Assembly (NCBI RefSeq): GCF_900104535.1
Contig: NZ_LT629710.1
Location: forward strand, 2,232,001-2,296,000
Source of the DNA: Nakamurella panacisegetis
GTDB lineage: Bacteria > Actinomycetota > Actinomycetes > Mycobacteriales > Nakamurellaceae
Direction of reading: 5' to 3'
Length of the DNA stretch: 64,000 nucleotides
The notes beneath the pieces were generated by a model. It was given only the letters and a program-made list of their open reading frames with translations, did no database searches and was not told the DNA's origin. Both the position numbers and the translations under genes were made by a program. Below, one piece after another: positions 35,376 to 43,996 of the stretch. Within the stretch, counting starts at the first letter, position 1, and every line of letters starts with the position of its first letter.

Positions 35376-36740
35376 ATGAGCTGGATCGATCGGACGCTGC
35401 TCGACCATGTGTGGTCCGCCGTCGGCGGGACGGCCGATCTCACCGAGCGGGTGCAGTTCGACGGGGCCCGGGGGATCGGCTCGCGGTACCCGGTGGCCGA
35501 TCTCGCCGCGGCGACCATCGGGGCCGCCGGGTTGGCCCTGTCCGAGTTCGCGAACCCCGGGGCCCAGGTCGTCGTCGACCGGGCGCTGGCCGCGGGCTGG
35601 TTCGGCATGTCGTTCCGTCCGGACGGCTGGTCCCTGCCCGACCCGTGGGACTCGGTGGCCGGCGACTACCGATGCGCCGACGGCTGGGTCAGGCTGCACA
35701 CCAACGACCCCCGGCACCGTCAGGTCGCGCTGGCCGTCATCGGCGTTGCCGATCCGGCGCGGCGGCCCGCCGCCCGGGACCACGTCGCGCAGGTCGTCCG
35801 CGGATGGGGCGCCCGGGAACTCGAACGCGCCGTGGTGCAGGCCGGGGGCTGTGCGGCCCAGCTGCGCAGTCCGGAGCAATGGCGCAATCATCACCAGGGC
35901 ATGGCCGTCGCCCACGACCTGCTCTCGTCGCGGGTGTTCACCGACATCGCGGCCGTCATCCCGGAGACCGGTCCGGCGACGCGTCCCCTCGACGGCCTCA
36001 AGGTGCTCGACCTGACCCGCGTGCTGGCCGGCCCGACGGCCACCCGGTTCCTGGCCGGGTTCGGGGCACAGGTGCTGCGCATCGACCCTCCCGACCGGGA
36101 GGAGCCGGCGCTCGAGGCCGAGATGACGATCGGAAAGCGTTGCGCACGAATGGATCTGCGGGTGGATCGGGACGTGCTGCTGGCCTTGCTGGCCGAGGCC
36201 GACGTGCTGATCCACGGCTATCGGCCCGGGGCGATGGACCACCTCGGACTGGGCGAGCGGGAACTGCACGGTGCTCGGCCGGGTCTGGTCGAGGTCATGC
36301 TGGACGCCTACGGCTGGTCCGGGCCCTGGCGTAATCGGCGCGGGTTCGACTCGCTGGTCCAGATGAGCAGCGGCATCGCGTTCCCGCCGGATGGTGCTCC
36401 GGATTCGGTTCCGACGCCGTTGCCGGTGCAGGCCCTCGACCACGCCACCGGCTATCTCGCGGCGACGGCGGCGTTGCGGGCCATGTGCGAGCGTCGCCGG
36501 ACCGGACTGGGCAGCGTGAGCAGGGTGTCACTGGCCCGCACCGCCATGTTCCTGCAAGATTTCAAGGCCCACCCGGAGCAGGGCCCGGTCGAGGAGCTGA
36601 CACCGGTTCGGACGCCGGAGCAGACGTTCTGGGGTCCCGGCGAGCGCCTCGCCGGGCCGCTCGCGGTCGGCCCGGCCCGGATGTCGTGGTCCGTGCCGGC
36701 GGCGCCTCTGGGTTCGGCTCCGCCGGAGTGGCTCAGTTGA
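35376..36740 (+). CDS. Family III (CaiB/BaiF) CoA-transferase, apparently circularly permuted
   Basis: 454 residues. The usual N-terminal CoA-transferase signature, '[20 protein letters not shown]' with '[10 protein letters not shown]', only begins at about residue 208, and the catalytic Asp lies in '[15 protein letters not shown]'. The first 205 residues look like the family's usual C-terminal half: '[18 protein letters not shown]', then '[20 protein letters not shown]'. So the two halves are in swapped order. The family transfers CoA between carboxylic acids or racemises 2-methylacyl-CoA. It overlaps the convergent UBP gene by eight bases. ATG 35376 lacks a clear ribosome site. Confidence 0.8.
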   Translation: MSWIDRTLLDHVWSAVGGTADLTERVQFDGARGIGSRYPVADLAAATIGAAGLALSEFANPGAQVVVDRALAAGWFGMSFRPDGWSLPDPWDSVAGDYRCADGWVRLHTNDPRHRQVALAVIGVADPARRPAARDHVAQVVRGWGARELERAVVQAGGCAAQLRSPEQWRNHHQGMAVAHDLLSSRVFTDIAAVIPETGPATRPLDGLKVLDLTRVLAGPTATRFLAGFGAQVLRIDPPDREEPALEAEMTIGKRCARMDLRVDRDVLLALLAEADVLIHGYRPGAMDHLGLGERELHGARPGLVEVMLDAYGWSGPWRNRRGFDSLVQMSSGIAFPPDGAPDSVPTPLPVQALDHATGYLAATAALRAMCERRRTGLGSVSRVSLARTAMFLQDFKAHPEQGPVEELTPVRTPEQTFWGPGERLAGPLAVGPARMSWSVPAAPLGSAPPEWLS

Positions 36741-37083
36741 GGTGCCGCATCCAGTCGGCCGGGACGCGACCGGCCGGACCGGGCGTCGGCTGGTCGGCCG
36801 GGTGAGCGGTCGGCGGAGCCAACTCCGGACCGTTGTACATCTCCTCGGTGGCGTAGCTGTAGAACCAGTCCTCGCCCGGCTCGAAACTCTGGATCCACGG
36901 ATGGTCGGCCGTGGCGGCGTGGGCCGAGGCGTGCTGCGAGGGTGAGCTGTCGCAGCAGCCGACGTGCCCGCAGTCGGCGCACCGCCGCAGATGGAACCAC
37001 CAGCCGCCGGTCGCGTCGCACTCCACACATCCAGCGCCGCTGGGGGCGACGTCCGGGTTGATGCCGGGGACGGACTCCGTCAT
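36733..37083 (-). CDS. UBP-type zinc finger protein (116 aa)
   Basis: A stand-alone ZnF-UBP domain. Zinc ligands are visible in 'GCVECDATGGWWFHLRRCAD' and 'CADCGHVGCCDSSPSQHASA', followed by 'HAATADHPWIQSFEPGEDWF'. In eukaryotes this domain binds the free C-terminal Gly-Gly of ubiquitin; bacterial copies have no proven ligand. The ATG overlaps the stop of the kinase gene by four bases, so it is made together with the kinase and the receiver-flavoprotein. It may bind a C-terminal tail or a redox partner in that system (inference). Confidence 0.88.
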   Translation of the reverse strand: MTESVPGINPDVAPSGAGCVECDATGGWWFHLRRCADCGHVGCCDSSPSQHASAHAATADHPWIQSFEPGEDWFYSYATEEMYNGPELAPPTAHPADQPTPGPAGRVPADWMRHLN

Positions 37084-38543
37084 GAGGTGGTCTCCTGTTC
37101 GGTGGGGGCCGCGTTCTCCGGCGGGGTCAGCGGAAGTCGGATCTGGAAGCGGGTGTCGCCGGGTTGCGAGACCACCTTGAGATCGCCGTGGTGCTTCTTG
37201 ACCACGATTCTCCAGGAGATGTCCAGACCGAGGCCGGTGCCCTGGCCGACCGGTTTGGTGGTGAAGAACGGTTCGAAGATGCGGTTCTTGATGTCGTCCG
37301 GGATGCCGGGACCGGTATCGCCGATCTCGACCAGCAGCCAGTCGCGGTCCCGGGCCGTGCGGATCGTCAGCGTGCCCACCCCGGCCATCGCCTGGATCGC
37401 GTTGTCGATGGTGTTGGTCCACACCTGGTTCAGCTCCGAGGCGTACGCGGCGACGTGGGGCAACGTCCGGTCGTAGTCCTTCACCACGGTGACCTGTTTG
37501 CCGATCTTCGCGCTCAGCATCAGCAGGGTCGCGTCGAGCAGTTCGTGCACGTCCACCACCTGGAACGGTGCTCGATCCAGCTGGGAGTACTGCTTGGCCG
37601 ACTGCACCAGGGTCGAGATCCGGGTGACCGAGTCCTCGATCTCGTTCATCAGCAGTTCGGTCTCGACCGTGTAGTTGATCCACCGGACGGCACCTTCGAG
37701 CACATCCGGTCCGACCACCGCATCGACCCCGTCCAGCCAGTCCGAGGTCAGCCCGGCCTGCACGTAGGTGGGGGCCAGCTCCCAGCCGTTCCGGATCCCG
37801 TGGTCCTCGAACCAGTCGCTGAGCGCGTCCTCGCGGTCGGACGCCTCCAGCGGGGTCAGGGCCGGCGCCTTGGCCACCTGCTGCACCGCCTTTTCCTGCA
37901 GCCCGATCAGCTGGCTCAGGGTGGCCCGGTCCCAGGAACCGGCGGAGATGGCCCCGAGCTTCTGACGCATGTGCGCGACCCGGTCGCGCAGCGACGACGT
38001 GGCCCGAACGGCCGCCGCCGCCGGATTGTTCAGTTCGTGCGTCAACCCGGCCGACAGACTGCCCAGCGCCAGCAGGCGTTCCCGCTGGTCGGTGGTCTGC
38101 TTCATGTTCTGCTGCCCGATGAACATGCCTTCGAGCAGGTGCACGGCCATCGGGAACCACTCCTGCATGATGGTCGCCAGGTCCGCCGCGTCGATCACCA
38201 GCAGACGGCTGGGCACGACGACCCGCATCGAGGTGTTGTAGACCTGCGGGACCCGATCGCCCATGTAGGCCTGCCAGGCTCCCGTGTACGCACCGACCTG
38301 GGACGACCGGGTGATCTCGACCTGTTCGCCGCCGATCAGCTTCGACATCACCAGCGTTCCGGACAGGAGCACGTAGAAACAGGTGGCCGGCTCGCCCTCG
38401 GCGTAGACGTCCCCCGGCTCGGCGTGGATGGTGTGGCCGTGACGGCAGATCCAGTCGAGCTGCTCGTCGTTCAGCTTCTCGAACAGGAAGAGCGTCCTGA
38501 GCTCGTCGATGTCGCAGGGAATCGGGTCGGTCTTGATGGTCAT
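37080..38543 (-). CDS. Sensor histidine kinase with cyclic-nucleotide-binding domain
   Basis: 487 residues, soluble. Residues 10-140 form a CNB/Crp-like domain ('LFLFEKLNDEQLDWI', 'GEPATCFYVLLSGTLVMSK'). The H-box is 'LTHELNNPAAAAVRA' with phospho-acceptor His169, then a long helical insert, and the ATP-binding domain has N-box 'VWTNTIDNAIQAM', G1 'IGDTGPGIP', F-box 'IFEPFFTTKP' and G2 'GQGTGLGLD'. Its natural partner is the receiver domain of the upstream gene (73 bp away). The input could be a cyclic nucleotide or a redox state; the sequence does not decide. Confidence 0.92.
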   Translation of the reverse strand: MTIKTDPIPCDIDELRTLFLFEKLNDEQLDWICRHGHTIHAEPGDVYAEGEPATCFYVLLSGTLVMSKLIGGEQVEITRSSQVGAYTGAWQAYMGDRVPQVYNTSMRVVVPSRLLVIDAADLATIMQEWFPMAVHLLEGMFIGQQNMKQTTDQRERLLALGSLSAGLTHELNNPAAAAVRATSSLRDRVAHMRQKLGAISAGSWDRATLSQLIGLQEKAVQQVAKAPALTPLEASDREDALSDWFEDHGIRNGWELAPTYVQAGLTSDWLDGVDAVVGPDVLEGAVRWINYTVETELLMNEIEDSVTRISTLVQSAKQYSQLDRAPFQVVDVHELLDATLLMLSAKIGKQVTVVKDYDRTLPHVAAYASELNQVWTNTIDNAIQAMAGVGTLTIRTARDRDWLLVEIGDTGPGIPDDIKNRIFEPFFTTKPVGQGTGLGLDISWRIVVKKHHGDLKVVSQPGDTRFQIRLPLTPPENAAPTEQETTS

Positions 38544-38616
38544 CGTGTCTCCATGCCGCCGGATGCGGCCTCCGTGATCGACAACAACTCTCCAGCGTCC
38601 GGTATTTCGCCGGCGG

Positions 38617-40296
38617 TCACAGTTTCTCCAGGTAGCGATGCACGAACATCACCGCCATGGCCCCTTCGCCGACGGCTGAGGCCACCCGCTTCGCGGACTC
38701 GGCGCGGGCGTCGCCGGCGACGAACACACCGGGCACGCTGGTCTCCAGGTGATACGGCGGCCGGTCCAGGGTCCAGCCCGGCGGGCGCCCGTCGGGGGAC
38801 AGGTCGGGCCCGGTGAGCACGAATCCGTGATCGTCCCGGAGCACGACGCCGTCGAGCCAGTCGGTGTGCGGCGCCGCGCCGGCGAAGATGAACAGGTAGC
38901 CGCAGTCGATCTGCTCGTCGGTGCCGGCCGCGTTGTCCCGGATGGTCAGCCGCTCCAGATGGTCGGACCCGGCGGCCTCGATCACCTCACTGCAGGTGCG
39001 GATGGTGATGTTGTCGATCGCGGCGATCTGCTGGATCAGGTAGTACGACATGGACGCCTCGAGGGAGGCGGCCCGCACCACGATGGTCACCGACCGGGCC
39101 GTCTTGGCCAGGTACACCGCGGCCTGACCAGCGGAATTGGCGCCGCCCACGATGTAGACGTCCTGCTCCCGGCAATGCGGCGCCTCCGTCATGGCGGAGC
39201 CGTAGAAGACGCCGAGCCCGGTGAAGTCCTGCAGCCCGGGCGCACCGAGGCGCCGGTAGGAGACCCCCGTGGCCAGGATGACGGCGTGCGCGTCGAGGGT
39301 GGCGCCATCGGCGAACCGCACGGTGCGGGCCGACCCGTTGACCTCCAACCCGACGACGTCGCGGGTGGTGAGCAGCTCGGCCCCGAACTTGGTGGCCTGC
39401 CGACGGGCCCGATCGGTGAGTTGCGATCCGGAGACTCCGTCCGGGAAGCCCAGGTAGTTCTCGATGCGGGAGCTCTGCCCGGCCTGGCCACCGGTGGCCA
39501 TCCGTTCGACCAACACGGTGCGCAGGCCTTCGGAGGCCCCGTAGACCGCGGCTCCGAGCCCGGCCGGCCCGCCGCCGATCACCACGATGTCGTAGAAGTC
39601 GCCGGTGGGAGAGGTGTCCAGGCCGACGGCGTCGGCCAACTCGGCGTCGGTCGGTTGGACGCTGACCGTGCCGTCCGGAGCGATGATCACCGGCAGGGCC
39701 AACGGATCGGCCTGCGCCGCGGCCAGCAGGCGACTGCCCTCGGCCTCGTCGGTGGACAGCCATCGATACGGAATCTGGTTGCGGGCCAGGAACTCCCGGA
39801 CCTCGGACGATCGGGCCGACCAACGATGACCGATCACCTTGATCTCCGAGATCGGCCTCCGGTCCGCGGCCAGCCACGCGTCCAGCTGGTTGTCGATCAC
39901 CGGGTAGAACTTCTCCTCCGGCGGATCCCAGGGCTTGAGCAGGTAGTGGTCGAGGTCGACCACGTTGATGGCCTCGATGGCCGCGCCGGTGTCGGCGTAC
40001 GCCGTCAGCAGTACCCGCCGGGCCACCGGGTACAGGTCCATGGCCTGCTCCAGGAATTCGATGCCGCTCATCTGCGGCATCCGGTAGTCGGCCAGCAGCA
40101 CGGCGACCTCGTCGCCGCGCAGCTTCATCTCCTTGAGTGCTTCCAACGCCGTCGCGCCGGACTCGGCCCGGACGATCCGGTACCTCTCCCCGTAGCGACG
40201 CCGCAGGTCACGGGCGACGGCGCGGGAGACGCCGGGATCGTCGTCGACGGTCAGAATCGCGGCGCGGGCTGGTGCGGGCGTGGTCGGCGAACTCAC
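38617..40296 (-). CDS. Response regulator receiver fused to a thioredoxin-reductase-like flavoprotein
   Basis: 559 residues. (1) Residues 10-135: receiver domain with acidic pocket 'TVDDDPG', phospho-acceptor Asp70 in 'LLADYRMPQMSG' and 'LLKPWDPPEE'. (2) About 150-225: a thioredoxin-like fold, 'WSARSSEVREFLARNQIPYR', where the glutaredoxin CxxC is replaced by Ser residues, followed by 'LPVIIAPDGTV'. (3) About 232-559: FAD/NADPH module with 'DIVVIGGGPAGLGAAVYGAS', 'ATGGQAGQSSRIENYLGFP' and 'YIVGGANSAGQAAVYL'. The redox CxxC of true thioredoxin reductase is absent; the spot reads 'FYGSAMTEAPHC'. So it is a phospho-controlled flavoenzyme rather than a thioredoxin reductase. GTG start. Confidence 0.92.
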   Translation of the reverse strand: MSSPTTPAPARAAILTVDDDPGVSRAVARDLRRRYGERYRIVRAESGATALEALKEMKLRGDEVAVLLADYRMPQMSGIEFLEQAMDLYPVARRVLLTAYADTGAAIEAINVVDLDHYLLKPWDPPEEKFYPVIDNQLDAWLAADRRPISEIKVIGHRWSARSSEVREFLARNQIPYRWLSTDEAEGSRLLAAAQADPLALPVIIAPDGTVSVQPTDAELADAVGLDTSPTGDFYDIVVIGGGPAGLGAAVYGASEGLRTVLVERMATGGQAGQSSRIENYLGFPDGVSGSQLTDRARRQATKFGAELLTTRDVVGLEVNGSARTVRFADGATLDAHAVILATGVSYRRLGAPGLQDFTGLGVFYGSAMTEAPHCREQDVYIVGGANSAGQAAVYLAKTARSVTIVVRAASLEASMSYYLIQQIAAIDNITIRTCSEVIEAAGSDHLERLTIRDNAAGTDEQIDCGYLFIFAGAAPHTDWLDGVVLRDDHGFVLTGPDLSPDGRPPGWTLDRPPYHLETSVPGVFVAGDARAESAKRVASAVGEGAMAVMFVHRYLEKL

Positions 40297-40335
40297 GAAC
40301 GGACCATCGGGGTCGGTGGCTTCCTCACGAGGATC

Positions 40336-40341
40336 AGTTTA
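40336..40341 (-). promoter_or_regulatory. Candidate -10 box of the receiver-flavoprotein/kinase/UBP operon
   Basis: TAAACT on the minus strand, 40 bp ahead of the GTG at 40296, is the only TAnnnT box in the 76-bp gap after the TetR gene. No clear -35. Confidence 0.35.
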
Positions 40342-40372
40342 TCGAGGACCCCGCCCACCGCCGCGGGCGTGG

Positions 40373-40999
40373 TCAGCGGGCGGCCTTGCGCATCCGGTTG
40401 CGCAGGGCCCGCCGGGCGATCGGGCCGAGGTCCTCCACCACTTCGATCAGGACCGCCAGCTGGTCGAGAGCGGCGAACGCGTCGGTGGCCCCGGCCGGAT
40501 CCACGCCTTCGTACAGTTCCAGCCCGATGAACGCGGCGCTGACCGCCCGGGACAGCCCGCGTACGTCGATCGCGTCGGCGATCGGACTCTCGACGATCAC
40601 CCTGCGGATGGTGGACTCGATCTCGGACAGCCACAGGTCGAGGCTGTGGCGGCCCGCCTCGACCAACGCCGGGGACTGCTGGGCCCCGGCGAGCACCTGC
40701 GCCATGACGGTGACGCTGCCGGCTGCTCGTTCCTCGTCGTGCAAGGTGCGCCCGAGCGCCAGCAGGTCGTGCAGCGAGGTGACCCGCGCGAACCGATCCC
40801 GGTAGAGGTCGACCCGGGCCTTGGTGGCGGTGCGGCAAGCGGCATCGATCAGCGCATCGACGCTGCCGAAGTGATAGAACACCAATCCTTGGCTCAGGCC
40901 GGCCTCGCCGGCGATCACGCGCGCCGATGTGCCCGCGATGCCTTTGTCCCGCAAGGTGACCAGTGCCGCGTCGAGCAACTTCTGGCGTGCATCAGTCAC
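40373..40999 (-). CDS. TetR family transcriptional regulator
   Basis: 208 residues. Helix-turn-helix 'TSARVIAGEAGLSQGLVFYHF' at residues 24-44, then 'SVDALIDAACRTATKARVD'. GTG start, overlapping the end of the upstream membrane-protein gene by eight bases; the three genes 41665-40373 form one operon. The two mirror-image palindromes at 41690-41739, just ahead of the operon, are the probable binding sites, so it should control its own operon and perhaps the divergent polymerase gene. Confidence 0.9.
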   Translation of the reverse strand: MTDARQKLLDAALVTLRDKGIAGTSARVIAGEAGLSQGLVFYHFGSVDALIDAACRTATKARVDLYRDRFARVTSLHDLLALGRTLHDEERAAGSVTVMAQVLAGAQQSPALVEAGRHSLDLWLSEIESTIRRVIVESPIADAIDVRGLSRAVSAAFIGLELYEGVDPAGATDAFAALDQLAVLIEVVEDLGPIARRALRNRMRKAAR

Positions 41000-41384
41000 G
41001 GGCGCCCCTTCTGGTCACCACCCACCCTCCCACAACGCCGGTCAGGAGAAAGGCTGCCCCGATCCAGAGCCGGACCGGCCAGCCGGGCGGGCCATCGGTC
41101 TCCTCGGCGGCGATCAGGCCGACCCCGACGGCGGCTGAGACGAGGCCGGTGATTGTCGGTGCCACCCATGCCGACCGCACCCGACGCGCGAGCACGACGG
41201 CGAGAACGGCTCCGTTCAAGGCACCGCAGACGACGCCGACGCCCCCTCCGTAGATCCCCCCGAACGCGATCCCTAGCACTCCCACGCTCATGTCCACTTG
41301 GGATCCGGCGAGGAATCCGATGGCGGCACCCACGGCTGCCCCGGCGATGGAACCGAACACCACCGCCCGGATGGTGAGCGTCAT
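40992..41384 (-). CDS. Small membrane protein (130 aa)
   Basis: Four hydrophobic helices: 'AVVFGSIAGAAVGAAIGFLA', 'VGVLGIAFGGIYGGGVGVV', 'ITGLVSAAVGVGLIAA' and 'LWIGAAFLLTGVVGGWVVT'. AAGGAGGG lies just upstream of the ATG at 41384, which also overlaps the preceding stop by four bases. No family recognised; Gly-rich packing suggests a small channel or transporter-like protein. It is the middle gene of a TetR-controlled operon. Confidence 0.75.
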   Translation of the reverse strand: MTLTIRAVVFGSIAGAAVGAAIGFLAGSQVDMSVGVLGIAFGGIYGGGVGVVCGALNGAVLAVVLARRVRSAWVAPTITGLVSAAVGVGLIAAEETDGPPGWPVRLWIGAAFLLTGVVGGWVVTRRGARD

Positions 41385-41665
41385 GCTCTCCCTCCTTGGG
41401 CATCCATCGGATGGTGGCGACTCAGTGCGGACTTGCCCCAGAAGGCCCTTGGTGCACAGGCGACGCCGACGACTCCGGACCCGACAAGTAGCACCGCGAG
41501 CGGCGGTCCGGCATGCAGGCGCAGGAGAGTTGCGAGCAACCCGGCGGCGAGCATCGACGACATTCCGGCGACGACGGCCGCCCACCAGGGTCGCCGGGTC
41601 AGCAGATCTGGTCCGCACGCGTCGGATCTGACGCTGATCCGCCCCTCGTCGGATTCGTCATGCAC
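41381..41665 (-). CDS. Small membrane protein (94 aa)
   Basis: First gene of the TetR operon. GTG start with AGGAGG six bases upstream. Two hydrophobic helices ('WAAVVAGMSSMLAAGLLATL' and 'PLAVLLVGSGVVGVACA') flank a short loop; the termini are charged. It overlaps the next gene by four bases. It may pair with the following membrane protein as a two-component small transporter; no family recognised, function unknown. Confidence 0.7.
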   Translation of the reverse strand: MHDESDEGRISVRSDACGPDLLTRRPWWAAVVAGMSSMLAAGLLATLLRLHAGPPLAVLLVGSGVVGVACAPRAFWGKSALSRHHPMDAQGGRA

Positions 41666-41689
41666 GACGTTCCTCCTGATCCTCGTATG

Positions 41690-41705
41690 TTGAGCAGTCG
41701 CTCAA
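41690..41705. promoter_or_regulatory. TetR operator 1
   Basis: TTGAGCAGTCGCTCAA: perfect six-base arms TTGAGC/GCTCAA around AGTC, 25 bp ahead of the operon start. Its exact reverse complement occurs at 41724-41739. Confidence 0.75.
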
Positions 41706-41723
41706 CGCCAAGTAGATCACGGG

Positions 41724-41739
41724 TTGAGCGACTGCTCAA
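41724..41739. promoter_or_regulatory. TetR operator 2
   Basis: TTGAGCGACTGCTCAA, the exact reverse complement of operator 1, with centres 34 bp apart (about three helical turns). It is 52 bp ahead of the divergent polymerase gene. Confidence 0.75.
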
Positions 41740-41790
41740 GACTCGGTCTACGGGAAAGGGTGTCCGAACGACCTCGCACCGCCCGGGACA

Positions 41791-43449
41791 ATGACGACCG
41801 TGATCGTCGCCCTGGTGTCCCGCGGATCGGGTTGGCAGATGCAGGCGCTGTCGCCGGAGGGACAGCCGGTCGCCGAGCCTGAGTTCGTCCCCGATCCGGC
41901 GACCCTGGGTCGCCTGGAATCCGACGACGTGCGCTGGTTGTGGGACACCACCGAACCGATCTACGCGCCCCTGCTGCCGACCGGGTTCCGCCCGCTGCGT
42001 TGCCACGACGTCACGCTGACCGAGCGCATCCTCCTCGGCCGGGAGGGTCACTATGGAGCACCGGCGGCCGCGGCCGCGGTGCACGCGCGGGTGAACGGGC
42101 TGGCCGTCCCGCCGGACCCCGCGTCCGGGACGCCGGTCGGACACCCCACCTTGTTCGGGCCGGCTTCGCCGTCATCGGTCGACGCGCTGAGCGCGCTGGC
42201 CACCGCGTACCGCGACCAGGTCGCTCGCATCGGGGACAACCGGCCGCTCAAGCTGCTGGTCGCCGCCGAGTCCGCGGCGGCGCTGGCCGCCGTCGAAATG
42301 GGATGGCTGGGATTGCCGCTGCGCGCCGACGTGCTGGACCGCATCCTCACCGACGCGCTCGGCCCCCGGCCGACGGCCGGGACGCGTCCGGCCAGACTGG
42401 CCGAGCTGGCCGACCAGATCGTCGACGCGTTCGGGACGCCGCTGAATCCGGATTCGCCGGTGGAACTCAAAGCCGCATTCCAGCGACTCGGGTTCGACAT
42501 CGAGTCCACCCGCTCGTGGGTGATCAAGGACATCGACCATCCGGCCGTCGCTCCGGTGCTGGCCTACAAGGAGCTGTCCCGCCTGTTCACCGCCAACGGC
42601 TGGAACTGGCTGGCGGAGTGGGTGCGGGACGGCCGATTCCACGCCGGGTACGTGCCGGGCGGGGTGGTGTCGGGGCGCTGGGCGGCCCGCGGCGGCGGGG
42701 CGCTGCAGATCCCGAAGCTGGTGCGGCAGGCGGTGATCGCCGACCCCGGGTACACCTTCGTGGTGGCCGACGCCGCTCAGCTGGAACCGCGGGTGCTGGC
42801 CGCGATCTCCCGGGATCCGGTGCTGCAGGCCGTGTCCCAGCAGAACGATCTCTACACCGCGCTGGCCGACGACGGGTTCGGTGGCGACCGGGCGCACGCC
42901 AAGGTGGCCATGCTGGGTGCGATGTACGGCGCCACGTCCGGGGAGGCCGGCCGTCTGCTGGGGACGCTCCGCAGGCGTTACCCGGTGGCCATGGCCTGCG
43001 TCGAGGACGCGGCCCGCCAGGGCGAGCTCGGGGGCACCGTCCAGTCCGTGCTCGGCCGGACCAGCCCGCCGCCCGGTCCGGCCTGGTGGGACCAGTTGCA
43101 GGCCGGATCGTTGCCCGAGGCCACCGCGGCCCAGGAGCAGCGAGCCCGGCAGATCGCCCGCAGCTGGGGCCGATTCACCCGCAACTTCGTGGTCCAGGGT
43201 TCGGCCGCCGACTGGGCCGGGGTCTGGCTGTCCGGCCTCCGCCGCGACCTCCGCCGGGTACCGGGGGCCGAGCTGGTCTTCTTCCAGCATGACGAGCTGG
43301 TGGTGCACACGCCGATCGGAACCGCCGAACAGGTCGGCGAGCTCACGATCGCCGCCGCGGAGTCGGCGCGGCGCTTGGTCTTCCCGGGCAGTACGGCGGC
43401 CACCCCGGTTCGGCCCGTGGTGGTCGACTGCTACGCGGATGCCAAATAG
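41791..43449 (+). CDS. Short family-A DNA polymerase with degenerate 3'-5' exonuclease domain
   Basis: 552 residues, much shorter than PolA. The N-terminal 200 residues correspond to a degenerate exonuclease-like domain. The polymerase part has motif A 'VVADAAQLEPRVLA' with metal-binding Asp327 (canonical DYSQIELR is altered to DAAQLEPR), motif B 'RAHAKVAMLGAMYGA' and motif C 'FFQHDELVVH' with Asp501. The metal ligands are present, so it may be active, but the altered motif A suggests a specialised function. Such proteins are annotated in actinobacteria as 'bifunctional exonuclease/DNA polymerase'. No ribosome site before the ATG. Confidence 0.88.
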   Translation: MTTVIVALVSRGSGWQMQALSPEGQPVAEPEFVPDPATLGRLESDDVRWLWDTTEPIYAPLLPTGFRPLRCHDVTLTERILLGREGHYGAPAAAAAVHARVNGLAVPPDPASGTPVGHPTLFGPASPSSVDALSALATAYRDQVARIGDNRPLKLLVAAESAAALAAVEMGWLGLPLRADVLDRILTDALGPRPTAGTRPARLAELADQIVDAFGTPLNPDSPVELKAAFQRLGFDIESTRSWVIKDIDHPAVAPVLAYKELSRLFTANGWNWLAEWVRDGRFHAGYVPGGVVSGRWAARGGGALQIPKLVRQAVIADPGYTFVVADAAQLEPRVLAAISRDPVLQAVSQQNDLYTALADDGFGGDRAHAKVAMLGAMYGATSGEAGRLLGTLRRRYPVAMACVEDAARQGELGGTVQSVLGRTSPPPGPAWWDQLQAGSLPEATAAQEQRARQIARSWGRFTRNFVVQGSAADWAGVWLSGLRRDLRRVPGAELVFFQHDELVVHTPIGTAEQVGELTIAAAESARRLVFPGSTAATPVRPVVVDCYADAK

Positions 43450-43502
43450 CCCGTCGTCGGGCGCCTGGCACCGGACCGGGTCCGCCGTGGCAGGCTGGCC
43501 CC

Positions 43503-43934
43503 ATGCCGCGCCTGCCGACTGACCTCGCCCGAACGCGGTTGGCTGCCGCCCGTCGGGCCGTGCTCGGCACCGTGGACCGGACGGGTGCTCCGCACCTGGT
43601 TCCGGTGACGTTCGTACTGCTCGACGACGGGATCGCGTTCGCGATCGACCACAAGCCCAAGAGCACGACGGCGTTGCGGCGGCTGGAGAACATCGCCGTC
43701 CATCCGCGGGTGAGTTTCCTGGTCGAGCACTACGACGACGACTGGGAACGACTGTGGTGGGTGCGGGCCGACGCGGAGGCGACGGCGGGCACGGCCGAGA
43801 ACGACCTGGCCGCAGTCGATGCACTGGCCGCGAAGTACCCGCAGTACCAGGACGTGCGGCCCACCGGGGTGGTGGTCAGGAGCCGGATCCTGACGCTGGT
43901 CGGGTGGAGCGCTTCCGGGCACGACACGACCTGA
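43503..43934 (+). CDS. PPOX-class F420-dependent oxidoreductase
   Basis: 143 residues with a split-barrel flavin/F420 fold: 'AVLGTVDRTGAPHLVPVTFV', 'IAFAIDHKPKSTTALRRLEN' and 'VSFLVEHYDDDWERLWWVRA'. The combination is that of the TIGR03668-type PPOX family, common in F420-producing actinobacteria. The ATG lies 53 bp behind the polymerase gene without a clear ribosome site. Substrate unknown. Confidence 0.87.
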   Translation: MPRLPTDLARTRLAAARRAVLGTVDRTGAPHLVPVTFVLLDDGIAFAIDHKPKSTTALRRLENIAVHPRVSFLVEHYDDDWERLWWVRADAEATAGTAENDLAAVDALAAKYPQYQDVRPTGVVVRSRILTLVGWSASGHDTT

Positions 43935-43984
43935 CCGCGAGGGATCGACCGAAGGGTGGCGGCTCGGCACGGGTCTGGCCCCGC

Positions 43985-43990
43985 TACGGT
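43985..43990 (+). promoter_or_regulatory. -10 box of a leaderless promoter for the DinB gene
   Basis: TACGGT ends six bases before the GTG at 43997; no ribosome site lies between. Confidence 0.45.
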
Positions 43991-43996
43991 GCGCAG

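Noticed and set aside
38617-40296. Annotation as thioredoxin reductase
   Set aside because: The redox-active CxxC is missing at the expected place and a receiver domain is fused, so the name would mislead.
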